In this document: positions 55,661 to 64,000 of the stretch, piece after piece
How positions within the stretch are numbered: the first letter of the stretch is position 1
Layout: each line of letters begins with the position of its first letter
NCBI RefSeq assembly: GCF_003432485.1
Contig: NZ_QVNQ01000005.1
Span: 124,001-188,000 of the forward strand
DNA from: Actinomadura spongiicola
GTDB taxonomy: Bacteria > Actinomycetota > Actinomycetes > Streptosporangiales > Streptosporangiaceae
Reading direction: 5' to 3'
Length of the DNA: 64,000 bases
Notes under the pieces: model-generated
Told to the model about the DNA's origin: nothing
Databases searched by the model: none
Seen by the model: only the letters and a program-made list of their open reading frames with translations
Position numbers and translations under genes: made by a program

Positions 55661-57424
55661 TCAGAGGTATTGGCCGGTGTTGGCGACGGTGTCGATGGAT
55701 CGGCCGGCTTCCGCGCCCTTGGTTCCGGAGACGAGGGTGCGGATGTAGACGATCCGTTCGCCCTTCTTGCCGGAGATGCGGGCCCAGTCGTCGGGGTTGG
55801 TGGTGTTGGGGAGGTCTTCGTTCTCGCTGAACTCGTCGACGCAGGCGGCCAGGAGGTGGGTGACGCGCAGGCCCTTCTGCCCGGTGTCGAGGAATTGTTT
55901 GATGGCCATTTTCTTGGCGCGGTCGACGATGTTCTGGATCATGGCGCCGGAGTTGAAGTCCTTGAAGTAGAGGACTTCTTTGTCACCGTTGGCGTAGGTG
56001 ACTTCGAGGAAACGGTTCTCCTCGGTTTCGGCGTACATGCGTTCGACGGTGCGCTGGATCATGGCTTCGACGGTGGCGTCCGCGGAGCCGCCGTGTTCCT
56101 TGACGTCGTCCGGGTGGAGTGGGAGTCCCTCGAGGATGTATTTGGAGAAGATGTCCTTGGCGGCTTCGGCGTCGGGTCGTTCGATTTTGATTTTGACGTC
56201 GAGGCGGCCGGGGCGGAGGATCGCGGGGTCGATCATGTCCTCGCGGTTGGAGGCGCCGATGACGATGACGTTCTCGAGGCCTTCGACTCCGTCGATCTCG
56301 CTGAGGAGTTGGGGGACGATGGTGTTCTCGACGTCGGAGGAGACTCCGGATCCGCGGGTGCGGAAGATGGAGTCCATCTCGTCGAAGAAGACGATGACGG
56401 GGGTTCCGGCGGAGGCCTTTTCGCGGGCGCGCTGGAAGACGAGTCGGATGTGGCGTTCTGTTTCGCCGACGTATTTGTTGAGGAGTTCGGGGCCCTTGAT
56501 GTTGAGGAAGAAGCTCTTGCCTTCTTGGCCGGTCTTCTCCGCGACCTGTTTGGCGAGGGAGTTGGCGACGGCCTTGGCGATGAGGGTCTTGCCGCATCCG
56601 GGGGGTCCGTAGAGGAGGACGCCCTTGGGGGGCCTGAGTTGGTGTTCGCGGAAGAGGTCGGCGTGCAGGTAGGGCAGTTCGACGGCGTCGCGGATCATTT
56701 CGATCTGTGAGCCGAGTCCGCCGATCTCGTTGTAGGAGATGTCGGGGACCTCTTCGAGGACGAGTTCTTCGACCTCCGCCTTGTGGATTTTCTCGTAGGC
56801 GTATCCGGAGCGGGGTTCGAGCATGAGGGAGTCGCCTGCGCGGAGGGGGACTCCGCGGAGGGGTTCGGCGAGTTTGACGACGCGTTCCTCGTCGGCGTGT
56901 GCGATGACGAGGGCGCGTTCGCCGTCGTCGAAGAGCTCTTTGAGCATGACGACTTCGCCTTGTTCTTCGAAGGCGAGGGCTTCGACGACGTTGAGGGCCT
57001 CGTTGAGCATGACCTCTTGGCCGCGTTGGAGTTCGTCGACGTCGACGGCGGGGCTGACGTTGACGCGGAGTTTGCGTCCGCCGGTGAAGATGTCGATCGT
57101 TCCATCGTCGCGGGCCTCGAGGAAGACTCCGAACCCGGATGGTGGTTGTGCGAGCCTGTCGACCTCCTCCTTGAGCGCCACGATCTGTTCGCGAGCCTCC
57201 TTGAGGGTCGCTACGAGACGCTCGTTCTGACCGGTTACGGCGGCCAGGTTGGCCTGTGCCTCATGGAGGCGTTCTTCCAGAACACGTACTTGGCGGGGGG
57301 ATTCCGCGAGCTTGCGGCGCAGCACGGAGATCTCCTCCTCCAGGAAGGAGATCTGTGTTTGGAGGTCCCTGACCTCCTTTTCGTGCTGCGCCCTTCGCGC
57401 CCCAGCGTCGTCACGAGCGGCCAC
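55661..57424 (-). CDS. arc: Proteasome-associated AAA ATPase (Arc/Mpa)
   Basis: 587 aa from GTG 57424 with GAGGAGG upstream. A coiled coil (about 10-92) binds Pup, OB domains follow (about 95-220), then the AAA module with Walker A GPPGCGKT (273-280) and Walker [10 protein letters not shown]. The C-terminus ends GQYL, the penultimate-Tyr motif that docks on the alpha ring. Forms the hexameric unfoldase. Lies 129 bp upstream of dop in the direction of transcription. Confidence 0.96.
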   Translation of the reverse strand: MAARDDAGARRAQHEKEVRDLQTQISFLEEEISVLRRKLAESPRQVRVLEERLHEAQANLAAVTGQNERLVATLKEAREQIVALKEEVDRLAQPPSGFGVFLEARDDGTIDIFTGGRKLRVNVSPAVDVDELQRGQEVMLNEALNVVEALAFEEQGEVVMLKELFDDGERALVIAHADEERVVKLAEPLRGVPLRAGDSLMLEPRSGYAYEKIHKAEVEELVLEEVPDISYNEIGGLGSQIEMIRDAVELPYLHADLFREHQLRPPKGVLLYGPPGCGKTLIAKAVANSLAKQVAEKTGQEGKSFFLNIKGPELLNKYVGETERHIRLVFQRAREKASAGTPVIVFFDEMDSIFRTRGSGVSSDVENTIVPQLLSEIDGVEGLENVIVIGASNREDMIDPAILRPGRLDVKIKIERPDAEAAKDIFSKYILEGLPLHPDDVKEHGGSADATVEAMIQRTVERMYAETEENRFLEVTYANGDKEVLYFKDFNSGAMIQNIVDRAKKMAIKQFLDTGQKGLRVTHLLAACVDEFSENEDLPNTTNPDDWARISGKKGERIVYIRTLVSGTKGAEAGRSIDTVANTGQYL

Positions 57425-57496
57425 GCCCCGTCACCTCCTCATGAAGAGCCGACGACCTACTGAGACCCTACCTATCTGGAGGGCTTCCGTAACCTG

Positions 57497-57719
57497 CCCA
57501 TTCGGTGTTCGTGTCGTGCGGTGGGGTTCCGCGGGGGTTGGGAGGGGTGTCGTGGGGGCGGTGTGGGGCGGGGGGTTACGGGGCGTGGACCTGGGGGTTT
57601 GTGGGGGTTGGGTGGGGTGTCGTGGTGGGTTTGGGGGTTGGCTGGTGCGGGGGGTGGGATTCCGGGGTGTCGTGGTGGGTGCGGGGGTCGTGTCGTGGGG
57701 TGTGGGGGCGGGGTGTGAT
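57497..57719 (+). other. Extremely G-rich intergenic tract
   Basis: Between trmI and arc the plus strand is dominated by runs of 3-6 G with the phrase GTGGGGGTTG/GTCGTGGTGGG recurring. At 57533-57558 four G-runs lie close enough to form a quadruplex. On the minus strand this is the upstream leader region of arc, therefore C-rich in that RNA. No gene seen in the 295-bp gap. Confidence 0.7.
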
Positions 57720-58703
57720 CTACGACTCGGTGGTGTGCCCGGGCGTGGCGAGTCCCGGCGTGGCGGGTTCGGGTGTGGCGGGGGCGGGCGCGGGTTCGCG
57801 GGTGGCGGGTTCGTCGGGGGCGGGGTGGGCGGCTTTGGCGGGGCGGCGGCGTCGGGCGGGTGGGGTGACGCCGTCGGCGAGGCGGCGGGCGGTGACGAGG
57901 AAGCCGGTGTGGCCGATCATGCGGTGGTCGGGGCGGACGGCGAGGCCGTCGACGTGCCAGGTGCGGAGCATGGTCTCGGAGGCGGTGGGTTCGGCGAAGC
58001 GGCCGTGGGCGCGGAGGTCTTCGACGACGCGGGACATCTGGGTGGTGGTGGCGATGTAGGCGCAGAGGATGCCGCCGGGGACGAGGGCCTGGGCGGCGGT
58101 GTCGAGGCATTCCCAGGGGGCGAGCATGTCGAGGACGACGCGGTCGATGTCGGTTTCGGTGAGGTGGTGTTCGAGGGAGCCGACGGTGAGGCGCCAGGCG
58201 GGGTGGGGGGCGCCGAAGAACTTTTCGACGTTGGTGCGGGCGATGTCGGCGAAGTCGGGGCGGCGTTCGTAGGAGGAGAGGAGGCCGTGTTCGCCGACGG
58301 CGCGGAGGAGGAAGCAGCTGAGGGCGCCGGATCCGGCTCCCGCCTCGACGACGCGGGCGCCGGGGAAGATGTCGGCCATGGCGATGATCTGGGCGGCGTC
58401 CTTGGGGTAGACGACGGCGGCGCCGCGGGGCATGCGGAGGGCGAAGTCGGCGAGGAGGGGACGGAAGGCGAGGTATTCGACGCCGCCGGTGGAGCGGTAG
58501 ACGGTGCCTTCGGGGTTGCCGATGATGGCGTCGTGGGGGACGGAGCCTTTGTGGGAGTGGTAGAGCTTGCCGGGTTGGAGGGTGATGGTGTTGATGCGGC
58601 CTTTGGGGTCGGTGAGCTGAACCTGGTCGCCGGGGCGGAACGGGCCGTGGGGTGTGCGGCGTGTGGTGGGGGTGGTGGCGCCGTTCGGCTGGGGTTCGCT
58701 CAT
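57720..58703 (-). CDS. trmI: tRNA (adenine-58-N1)-methyltransferase
   Basis: 327 aa from ATG 58703. The SAM motif VEAGAGSGALSCFLLRAVG (about 117-135) and GPFRPGDQVQLTDPKGR define TrmI; it methylates A58 of tRNA as a tetramer. A long Ala/Pro/Thr tail (about 285-327) follows the fold. Directly upstream of arc in the reading direction, a common arrangement in actinomycetes. TAGCCT (minus) at 58712-58717 is 8 nt from ATG. Confidence 0.92.
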   Translation of the reverse strand: MSEPQPNGATTPTTRRTPHGPFRPGDQVQLTDPKGRINTITLQPGKLYHSHKGSVPHDAIIGNPEGTVYRSTGGVEYLAFRPLLADFALRMPRGAAVVYPKDAAQIIAMADIFPGARVVEAGAGSGALSCFLLRAVGEHGLLSSYERRPDFADIARTNVEKFFGAPHPAWRLTVGSLEHHLTETDIDRVVLDMLAPWECLDTAAQALVPGGILCAYIATTTQMSRVVEDLRAHGRFAEPTASETMLRTWHVDGLAVRPDHRMIGHTGFLVTARRLADGVTPPARRRRPAKAAHPAPDEPATREPAPAPATPEPATPGLATPGHTTES

Positions 58704-58792
58704 GAATGTCAAGGCTAGCGGCGGGCGTGGGACGTTCGGGCCGGTCGGGGTGGGGGTGGGTTCGGGGGTCGGCCGGGGTCTGTGCGGTGGGG

Positions 58793-59974
58793 TCAGATGC
58801 CGGTGAAGGCGCGGTCGATGTCGGTGGTGGCGAGGACGCCGTAGACGCGGCCGTCGGGTTCGACGAGGAGGTATTCGGAGGCGGGGGCGCGGCGGAGGGC
58901 GTCCATGAGGTCGTCGCCGGAGATGTCGGCGGGGAGGGTGAGGTCGTCGTCGATGCCGCGGGAGAGGTCGCCCGCGGTGACCCAGGGGCGGCGGTGGTGG
59001 GGGGTGGCGGTGACGGCCTTCTCGTTGACGAGGCCGAGGGGTCGTCCGTCGTGGTCGGCGATGACGATGGCGCCGGCGTGGTCTTCCTGGGCGCGGCGGA
59101 CGGCTTCGGCGAGGGGGACGTCGGCGGTGACGAGGGTGGCGCGGCGGGCGAGGCGGCGGGCGGACAGGAGGGGGATGCGGTCGCGGACGTGTTCGGCGCG
59201 GATGGCGTGGGTGGCGCCGACCCAGATGAAGGAGGCGACGAGGGCGGACCAGAGGAGGGCGAGCCAGCCGATGCCGCCGTCGTCGCCGGTGCCGTAGGTG
59301 GCGAGGAAGGCGCCGGCGACGAGGGTGGCGAGGGCGACGCCGCGGCCGACCCAGCCGGCGATGATGGCGCCGCTGCGGGCGCGTCCGGTGGCCTTCCAGA
59401 CGGCGGCGCGGACGAGGCGTCCGCCGTCGAGGGGGAGGCCGGGGAGGAGGTTGAAGACGCCGACGAGGAGGTTGGCGAAGGTGAGGGCGTCGACGAGGAG
59501 GAGGGCGACGTCGGGGAGTGGGAGGAGGGCGTGGGTGAGGAGGCCGAGGCCGGCGAGGACGAGGTTGACGAGGGGGCCGGCGAAGGCGATGAGGAATTCG
59601 CGTCCGGGGGTGGGGGCCTCGCGTTCGATGGAGGTCTCGCCGCCGAGGATGTGGAGGGTGACGGATCGGACGGGGAGGCCGAAGACGCGGGCGGTGACGG
59701 CGTGGCTGAGTTCGTGGACGAAGACGGAGCCGTAGAGGAGGACGGCGTAGAGGAACGCGACGAGGTAGCTGACGGGGCGTTCGACGACGTCGTGGACCTG
59801 TCCTTCGAACATGACGGTGACGAGGGCGGCGACCAGGAACCAGCTGGGCGAGACGTAGATGGGGACGCCGAGGAGGCGGCCCATGAGGAGGCCGGGCCGT
59901 GGTGTGGGGCCGTTGTCGTGGCCGGGGCCGCCGGCGGGCGTCTTGCCCTCGGTCGGGGGCGCGCTGTGTGTCAC
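58793..59974 (-). CDS. M50 family site-2-type metalloprotease with CBS pair
   Basis: 393 aa from GTG 59974. Zinc motif HELSH in FVHELSHAV, and NLLPGLPLDGGRL provides the third ligand. Six or so membrane helices, then two CBS domains (about 250-385). A Rip/SpoIVFB-like intramembrane protease, probably processing an anti-sigma factor or regulator with activity set by a CBS ligand. TAGCAT (minus, 59982-59987) ends 7 nt upstream: leaderless. Confidence 0.9.
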   Translation of the reverse strand: MTHSAPPTEGKTPAGGPGHDNGPTPRPGLLMGRLLGVPIYVSPSWFLVAALVTVMFEGQVHDVVERPVSYLVAFLYAVLLYGSVFVHELSHAVTARVFGLPVRSVTLHILGGETSIEREAPTPGREFLIAFAGPLVNLVLAGLGLLTHALLPLPDVALLLVDALTFANLLVGVFNLLPGLPLDGGRLVRAAVWKATGRARSGAIIAGWVGRGVALATLVAGAFLATYGTGDDGGIGWLALLWSALVASFIWVGATHAIRAEHVRDRIPLLSARRLARRATLVTADVPLAEAVRRAQEDHAGAIVIADHDGRPLGLVNEKAVTATPHHRRPWVTAGDLSRGIDDDLTLPADISGDDLMDALRRAPASEYLLVEPDGRVYGVLATTDIDRAFTGI

Positions 59975-60078
59975 GCTACCGATGCTACGGCCCCGGTGGG
60001 TGGGGCCGGGTGGTGGTGTGCGGGTGGGGGCGTCGGGGTGCGGGATTTCGTCGGGGGTGTGGCCTAGTGTGCTGTGCC

Positions 60079-61101
60079 ATGACGACGACCGAGGCGGGTA
60101 GTGAGGCGTGCGTTCCGTCCGCTGGCGGCGGCGGTGAGGCGACCGGGTCGACCGGGCCGGTGGAGTCGGTGGAGTCGGTGGAGTCGGTGGCTGCCGCGGG
60201 TTCGGCGGGGTCGGTGGGTGTGGAGGTGGTCGGGTCGTTGTCGCCGTCGCGGGCGAGCGATTTCATGACGTGTCCGTTGTTGTATCGGTTCCGGGTGATC
60301 GATCGGTTGCCGGAGCGGCCGAGTGCGGCGGCGGCGCGGGGGACGCTGGTGCACGCGGTGCTGGAGCGGTTGTTCGATCTTCCGCGGGGTGGGCGGACGG
60401 CGTCGGCGGCGGTGGAGTTGGTGGGTCCGGAGTGGGAGCGGCTGTTGGCGGCGGAGCCGGAGTTGGCGGCGTTGTTCGGGGACGGGGAGGCCGGGGACGC
60501 GGAGCGGGCGGAGTGGTTGGAGCAGGCGCGGCGGATGGTGGAGCGGTACTTCGAGTTGGAGGATCCGCGGCGGTTGGAGCCGGCGGAGCGGGAGTTGTTC
60601 GTGGAGACGGTGCTGGATTCGGGGTTGAAGTTGCGGGGGTACATCGACCGGGTGGATGTGGCGCCGAGTGGTGATGTGCGGATCGTGGACTACAAGACGG
60701 GGACGGCGCCGCGGGCGGATTTCGAGGCTCGGGCGTTGTTCCAGATGAAGTTCTACGCGTTGGTGCTGTGGCGGTTGCAGGGGCGGGTGCCGCGGTTGTT
60801 GCAGTTGATGTATCTGGGCAACGGCGAGGTTCTGCGGTATGCGCCCGATGAGGGGGATCTGCGGGCGACGCAGCGGAAGGTGGAGGCGCTGTGGGAGGCG
60901 ATCCGGCGGGCGATGGACGGCGGGGAGTGGCGTCCGCGTCCGGGTCGGTTGTGCGACTGGTGTGACCACAAGGAGCGGTGCCCGGAGTTCGGGGGCACTC
61001 CCCCGCCGTTGCCGGTGGGGCCGGTGGGTCGTCCGTCGCCGGCGGATCTCGAGGGTGGGGGCGGTGGGGAGGTCCCGGCGCGCGAGCGCGACGATCTGTG
61101 A
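60079..61101 (+). CDS. RecB-family PD-(D/E)XK nuclease with Fe-S cysteines
   Basis: 340 aa from ATG 60079. IVDYKTGT is the PD-(D/E)XK catalytic motif; one Cys in FMTCPLLYRF and three in LCDWCDHKERCPEF match the 4Fe-4S staple of AddB/Cas4-like nucleases. The N-terminal 50 residues are low complexity with a tripled VES repeat. Probably acts on DNA ends in repair. TAGTGT (60065-60070) ends 8 nt upstream; divergent from the M50 gene. Confidence 0.88.
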   Translation: MTTTEAGSEACVPSAGGGGEATGSTGPVESVESVESVAAAGSAGSVGVEVVGSLSPSRASDFMTCPLLYRFRVIDRLPERPSAAAARGTLVHAVLERLFDLPRGGRTASAAVELVGPEWERLLAAEPELAALFGDGEAGDAERAEWLEQARRMVERYFELEDPRRLEPAERELFVETVLDSGLKLRGYIDRVDVAPSGDVRIVDYKTGTAPRADFEARALFQMKFYALVLWRLQGRVPRLLQLMYLGNGEVLRYAPDEGDLRATQRKVEALWEAIRRAMDGGEWRPRPGRLCDWCDHKERCPEFGGTPPPLPVGPVGRPSPADLEGGGGGEVPARERDDL

Positions 61102-61311
61102 TCGTTCCGGTCGTGTCGCCGGTCGGGTTTCCGGTCATGCCGCCGGTCACGGCTCCGGTCACGGCACTGGTCCGGTCGCTGTTCAGGGGCTGGTCCGGGT
61201 GGGCCGGTGCGGGGGTGGAGCGGCGGTGGGAGGCGTGTCCTCCTTGGGGAGGACCGCGGATCGGCGTTCAGGAGGGCTCACGACCTGGTGCGACCTCCTA
61301 GGGTGAGAGTC

Positions 61312-62535
61312 GTGTCACCCCGCATCCGTGGTCTTCTGTCCTTCCGCGCATGGCTCAAGGCGCGTCCGCAGGCGGCGGACGCGTTGCTCGCGGTGGGTCT
61401 GCTGGCCGTGGGGCTGCCGCAGCTGTTCCTGGAGAAGCTTCCGGCGACTCCGGAGTTCGAGCGGTTCCGTGACCCGGACGTGTGGGCGGCGCTGCTGGTC
61501 GCGGCGGTGACGTTGGCGTTGACGTGGCGGCGCCGGGCTCCGCTGACGGTGCTGCTGGTGATCTGTTGCGGTGAGATGGCGCTGGCGCTGGCGGAGTATC
61601 CGCCGGGGCTGCCGGACGTGGCGGCGTTCCTGGTGGCGGTGTACTCGGTGGCGGCGTATCGCGGGTTGGCGCAGAGCGCGCTCGGCGGGCTGATCGCGTT
61701 CGGGTACTTCGTGACGTTCCTGTTGATGTTGCCGGTGTCGTCGTCGCCGCTGACGATGATCACCGATGCCGCGTTGGTGGCCGGGGTGTGGGTGCTGGGC
61801 CGCAACCTGCGGCTGCGGCGGGCGTATTTCGCCGAGTTGGAGGATCGGGCGGCGCGGCTGGAGCGGGCGCGGGGCACGGACGCGCGGGCGGCGCGGATCG
61901 AGGAGCGGTCGCGGATCGCGCGGGAGCTGCACGACGTGGTGGCGCATCATGTGAGCGTGATGACCGTGCAGGCGGGCGCGGCGCGGCGGATCATCGACCG
62001 GGATCCGGGGAGTGCCCGGGAGGCGATGTCGACGATCGAGGAGGTCGGTCGGACGGCGTTGAGCGAGATGCGGCGGATCGTGGGGGTGCTGCGGACGGAC
62101 CGGGACGCGGAGCGGGCGGGGCAGGAGTTGGCGCCGCAGCCGGGCCTGGGGGATCTCGGTGAGCTGCTGGACCACGTCCGGGAGACGGGCCTGTCGGTGC
62201 AGCTGTGGATCGAGGGTGAGGCGCGGCCGCCGTCTCCGGGGGTGGACGTGGCGGCGTTCCGGTTGATCCAGGAGGCGTTGACGAACACGCTGAAGCACGC
62301 GGGGCCGCAGGCGCGGGCGTGGGTGCGGTTGTACTACGGGGACGGTGATCTGACGGTGGAGATCGAGGACGACGGTCGGGGCACGGCGACGTTCATGGGG
62401 GACGACGGCGCCAAGACGGGGCACGGTCTTGTGGGAATGTACGAGCGGGTGGCGCTGTACGGTGGCGAGTTGAAGATCGGGCCGCGGGTGGGCGGCGGGT
62501 TCGGTGTGCGGGCGCGTTTCCCGCTGGAGGCGTGA
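61312..62535 (+). CDS. Sensor histidine kinase, DesK/NarL-partner type
   Basis: 407 aa from GTG 61312, placed 7 nt after TAGGGT (61299-61304), indicating a leaderless mRNA. Five or so hydrophobic segments (about 25-165), a HisKA_3 dimerisation helix ARELHDVVAHHVSVMTVQAG with phospho-His, and an HATPase_c domain with QEALTNTLKHAG and EDDGRG. Partner of the LuxR-type regulator at 62811. Confidence 0.92.
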   Translation: MSPRIRGLLSFRAWLKARPQAADALLAVGLLAVGLPQLFLEKLPATPEFERFRDPDVWAALLVAAVTLALTWRRRAPLTVLLVICCGEMALALAEYPPGLPDVAAFLVAVYSVAAYRGLAQSALGGLIAFGYFVTFLLMLPVSSSPLTMITDAALVAGVWVLGRNLRLRRAYFAELEDRAARLERARGTDARAARIEERSRIARELHDVVAHHVSVMTVQAGAARRIIDRDPGSAREAMSTIEEVGRTALSEMRRIVGVLRTDRDAERAGQELAPQPGLGDLGELLDHVRETGLSVQLWIEGEARPPSPGVDVAAFRLIQEALTNTLKHAGPQARAWVRLYYGDGDLTVEIEDDGRGTATFMGDDGAKTGHGLVGMYERVALYGGELKIGPRVGGGFGVRARFPLEA

Positions 62536-62599
62536 GGTGGCCCGCGGATCCGCCGGTCCGGTCGGCGACAACCGGGCGGTGAGCACCGGTCGGCGCGGT

Positions 62600-62635
62600 C
62601 CGGGCGTGCATCCGGGCGTGCATCCGGGCGTGCAT
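62600..62635 (+). repeat. Three 12-bp tandem repeats in the kinase/regulator gap
   Basis: CCGGGCGTGCAT is repeated three times exactly, followed by a partial fourth copy. The gap (275 bp) shows no credible gene, but TAGGGTGGGCTG at 62689 may be part of a promoter for the response regulator. Confidence 0.85.
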
Positions 62636-62810
62636 CCGGGCGGAAGTCTGGACGGTGGGATTCGGGCGGTGTGGTCCGGTGGGGCCATAGGGTGGGCTGG
62701 AGCGTTGTGAGGCGAGGAGCGGTGACGATGAACGGACCGGCCTGTGACGGGGGGACGTCCCCCCGCGCGTCCCGGAACGGCCCGGTGCGCCGGGCGGACG
62801 GGGCGGGACG

Positions 62811-63491
62811 ATGACGACGGTGCGGGTGCTGCTCGTCGACGACCAGCCGTTGCTGCGGACGGGGTTCCGGCTCATCCTGGAGGCGGAGCCGGACATCGCG
62901 GTGGTGGGTGAGGCCGGGGACGGCGCGGCGGCGGTGGAGATGACGCGGTCGTTGCTGCCGGACGTGGTGTTGATGGACATCCGGATGCCGGGCGTGGACG
63001 GGATCGAGGCGACCCGCCGGATCATCCGGGAGGGCGCGGCGTCGCACGATCCGCGGGTGCTGATCCTGACGACGTTCGACCTGGACGAGTACGTGATCGA
63101 GGCGGTGCGGGCGGGGGCGAGCGGGTTCCTGTTGAAGGACTCGCCGCCGGAGGACCTCGTCCAGGCGATCCGGATCGTGGCGGCGGGGGACGCGATCGTG
63201 GCGCCGTCGGTGACGCGGCGGTTGCTGGACCGGTTCGCGACGCGGCTGCCGGCGGTGCGTGACCAGCAGCCGCCCCCGGGGCTGGACACGTTGACCGAGC
63301 GGGAGCGTGAGGTTCTGGCGCATGTGGCGCGGGGCCAGTCGAACGCGGAGATCGCGGCGGAGCTCGTGGTGAGTGAGACGACCGTGAAGACGCATGTGGG
63401 GAACGTGCTGGCGAAGCTGGGGTTGCGGGACCGGGTGCAGGCGGTCGTGTACGCGTACGAGACGGGTTTGAGCAGGCCGGGCCAGAGCTGA
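62811..63491 (+). CDS. LuxR/NarL family response regulator
   Basis: 226 aa. Receiver domain with phospho-Asp in DVVLMDIRMPGVDG (about residue 54) and acidic pocket VLLVDDQPLL; C-terminal LuxR HTH LTEREREVLAHVARGQSNAE (about 158-177). Works with the kinase upstream. A perfect 18-bp-stem terminator follows. It likely controls the ABC transporter that starts at 63872. Confidence 0.93.
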   Translation: MTTVRVLLVDDQPLLRTGFRLILEAEPDIAVVGEAGDGAAAVEMTRSLLPDVVLMDIRMPGVDGIEATRRIIREGAASHDPRVLILTTFDLDEYVIEAVRAGASGFLLKDSPPEDLVQAIRIVAAGDAIVAPSVTRRLLDRFATRLPAVRDQQPPPGLDTLTEREREVLAHVARGQSNAEIAAELVVSETTVKTHVGNVLAKLGLRDRVQAVVYAYETGLSRPGQS

Positions 63492-63572
63492 CCGGCGGCG
63501 CCGCCTGACAACGTCCCCTCGCCGCCCCCCTCTGCTGCCCCTTGCTGCCCGTCGTTGTCTTCGTGTTGGCGG

Positions 63573-63610
63573 GCGCCGGGGTCTCAGGGATGTCCCTGAG
63601 ACCCCGGCGC
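63573..63610 (+). terminator. Strong terminator after the response regulator
   Basis: GCGCCGGGGTCTCAGGGA and its exact complement TCCCTGAGACCCCGGCGC make an 18-bp perfect stem with a minimal TG centre. Confidence 0.85.
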
Positions 63611-63792
63611 TCGTGTCGGTGCTGGTGAGCGGCGCCGCGCCGGGCCGCGGGGGCGGGTCCGGCCCCTGAGACACCCCTGTCTTTCGGTGGGCGGGACTAC
63701 TCCGCTGGTACGACCGGTGACAGGTCGCTCCTGCTACGGGTGGACGGGCGATTCGGTTCCTGGGGGTCATCTCAGGAGATCTTCGGGCTCCT

Positions 63793-63798
63793 AGTGTT
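63793..63798 (+). promoter_or_regulatory. Possible -10 for the ABC ATPase
   Basis: TAGTGT in CTCCTAGTGTTTTG lies about 75 bp before the GTG at 63872, in an AT-richer stretch. It would give a leader of about 67 nt. Confidence 0.35.
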
Positions 63799-63871
63799 TT
63801 GAAGGTCGGATCGCCGGGGGCTCGGCGCGGTCTCGACGCGAATTTCCGCTCACTACACATGGGAGTTTCAC

Positions 63872-64000
63872 GTGACGAACACCGCCCCGTCGACCGCCGG
63901 CGCGCCGACCGCGCCCGGGGCGGGCGACTTCGCCGCACGGACCGTGAAGATCGCGAAGGTGTACGGGCGTGGCGACGCCCGGGTCGTCGCGCTCGACGGG
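63872..64000 (+). CDS. ABC transporter ATPase (LolD/MacB type), 5' part
   Basis: First 43 codons only, cut by the right edge. GTG 63872 with GGGAG upstream. After a Pro/Ala/Thr-rich 20-residue start it reads RTVKIAKVYGRGDARVVALD, the N-terminus of MacB/LolD-type ATPases, just before where Walker A would appear. Such exporters often lie next to DesK/NarL-type pairs that sense envelope stress or antibiotics. Confidence 0.8.
   Translation, partial: MTNTAPSTAGAPTAPGAGDFAARTVKIAKVYGRGDARVVALDG

Noticed and set aside
62536..62810. Small HPGV-repeat protein between kinase and regulator
   Set aside because: Frame consists mainly of the 12-bp repeats and has no plausible start context.

Overview
The window is high-GC DNA from an actinomycete. 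A bacterial proteasome locus (pup, dop, arc, prcB, prcA, pafA), pafBC-tatAC-helY, a DmdR/IdeR-type iron box, a MsiK-like shared sugar ATPase and C/G-ending codons all point to Actinomycetota. A Streptosporangiales/Thermomonosporaceae (Actinomadura-like) host is my best guess, but that is inference. No rRNA, tRNA, CRISPR array, prophage or complete insertion sequence was found.

Layout. 1-12 kb: pieces of a lysine fermentation-type pathway (kamD cut by the left edge, kdd, kamA) interleaved with a DUF4239 membrane protein, a proline-rich exported protein, a degenerate-repeat tract, a DUF574-type methyltransferase, a PAS-GAF-SpoIIE phosphatase, a DUF2252 protein with a tandem duplication of its 3' end, a P450 and a DUF3616 protein. 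12-23 kb: an FHA protein and a sugar-uptake island (ROK regulator, binding protein, two permeases, GH4 glycosidase, BadF-type kinase, Lrp and LacI regulators, MsiK-like ATPase behind two LacI operators). 23-31 kb: M24 peptidase, 5'-3' exonuclease, Crp-like regulator, iron-boxed heme oxygenase and DUF2470 protein, and a second GH4 gene coupled to a PfkB kinase through three 20-bp repeats that form chained mini-ORFs. 31-38 kb: sirtuin, MFS/MerR pair, DUF4142 lipoprotein, MarR, TetR, a two-gene ABC exporter and a small PH-like membrane protein.

38-58 kb is the proteasome-centred half: helY, tatC, tatA, pafC and pafB, then DUF3866, DUF3291, a SufR-like regulator, an FKBP lipoprotein, pafA, prcA, prcB, a four-module endonuclease VII-type protein, pup, an 806-bp decayed gap, dop and arc. 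Pup is deamidated by Dop, ligated by PafA, and its conjugates are unfolded by Arc/Mpa into the PrcAB core. 58-64 kb: TrmI tRNA methyltransferase, M50 protease, RecB-like nuclease, a DesK-type two-component system, and the start of an ABC ATPase running off the right edge.

Three patterns cut across genes. About a dozen genes begin 6-8 nt downstream of a TAnnnT -10 element and look leaderless. The GC skew of the plus strand flips sharply near 53 kb regardless of gene orientation. Short tandem duplications recur (12-, 20- and about 227-bp units). The most unusual items are the mini-ORF chain at 28.8 kb, the duplicated-domain nuclease inside the proteasome locus with a hairpin over its start codon, the skew inversion, and a 16-bp element shared by two distant sites.
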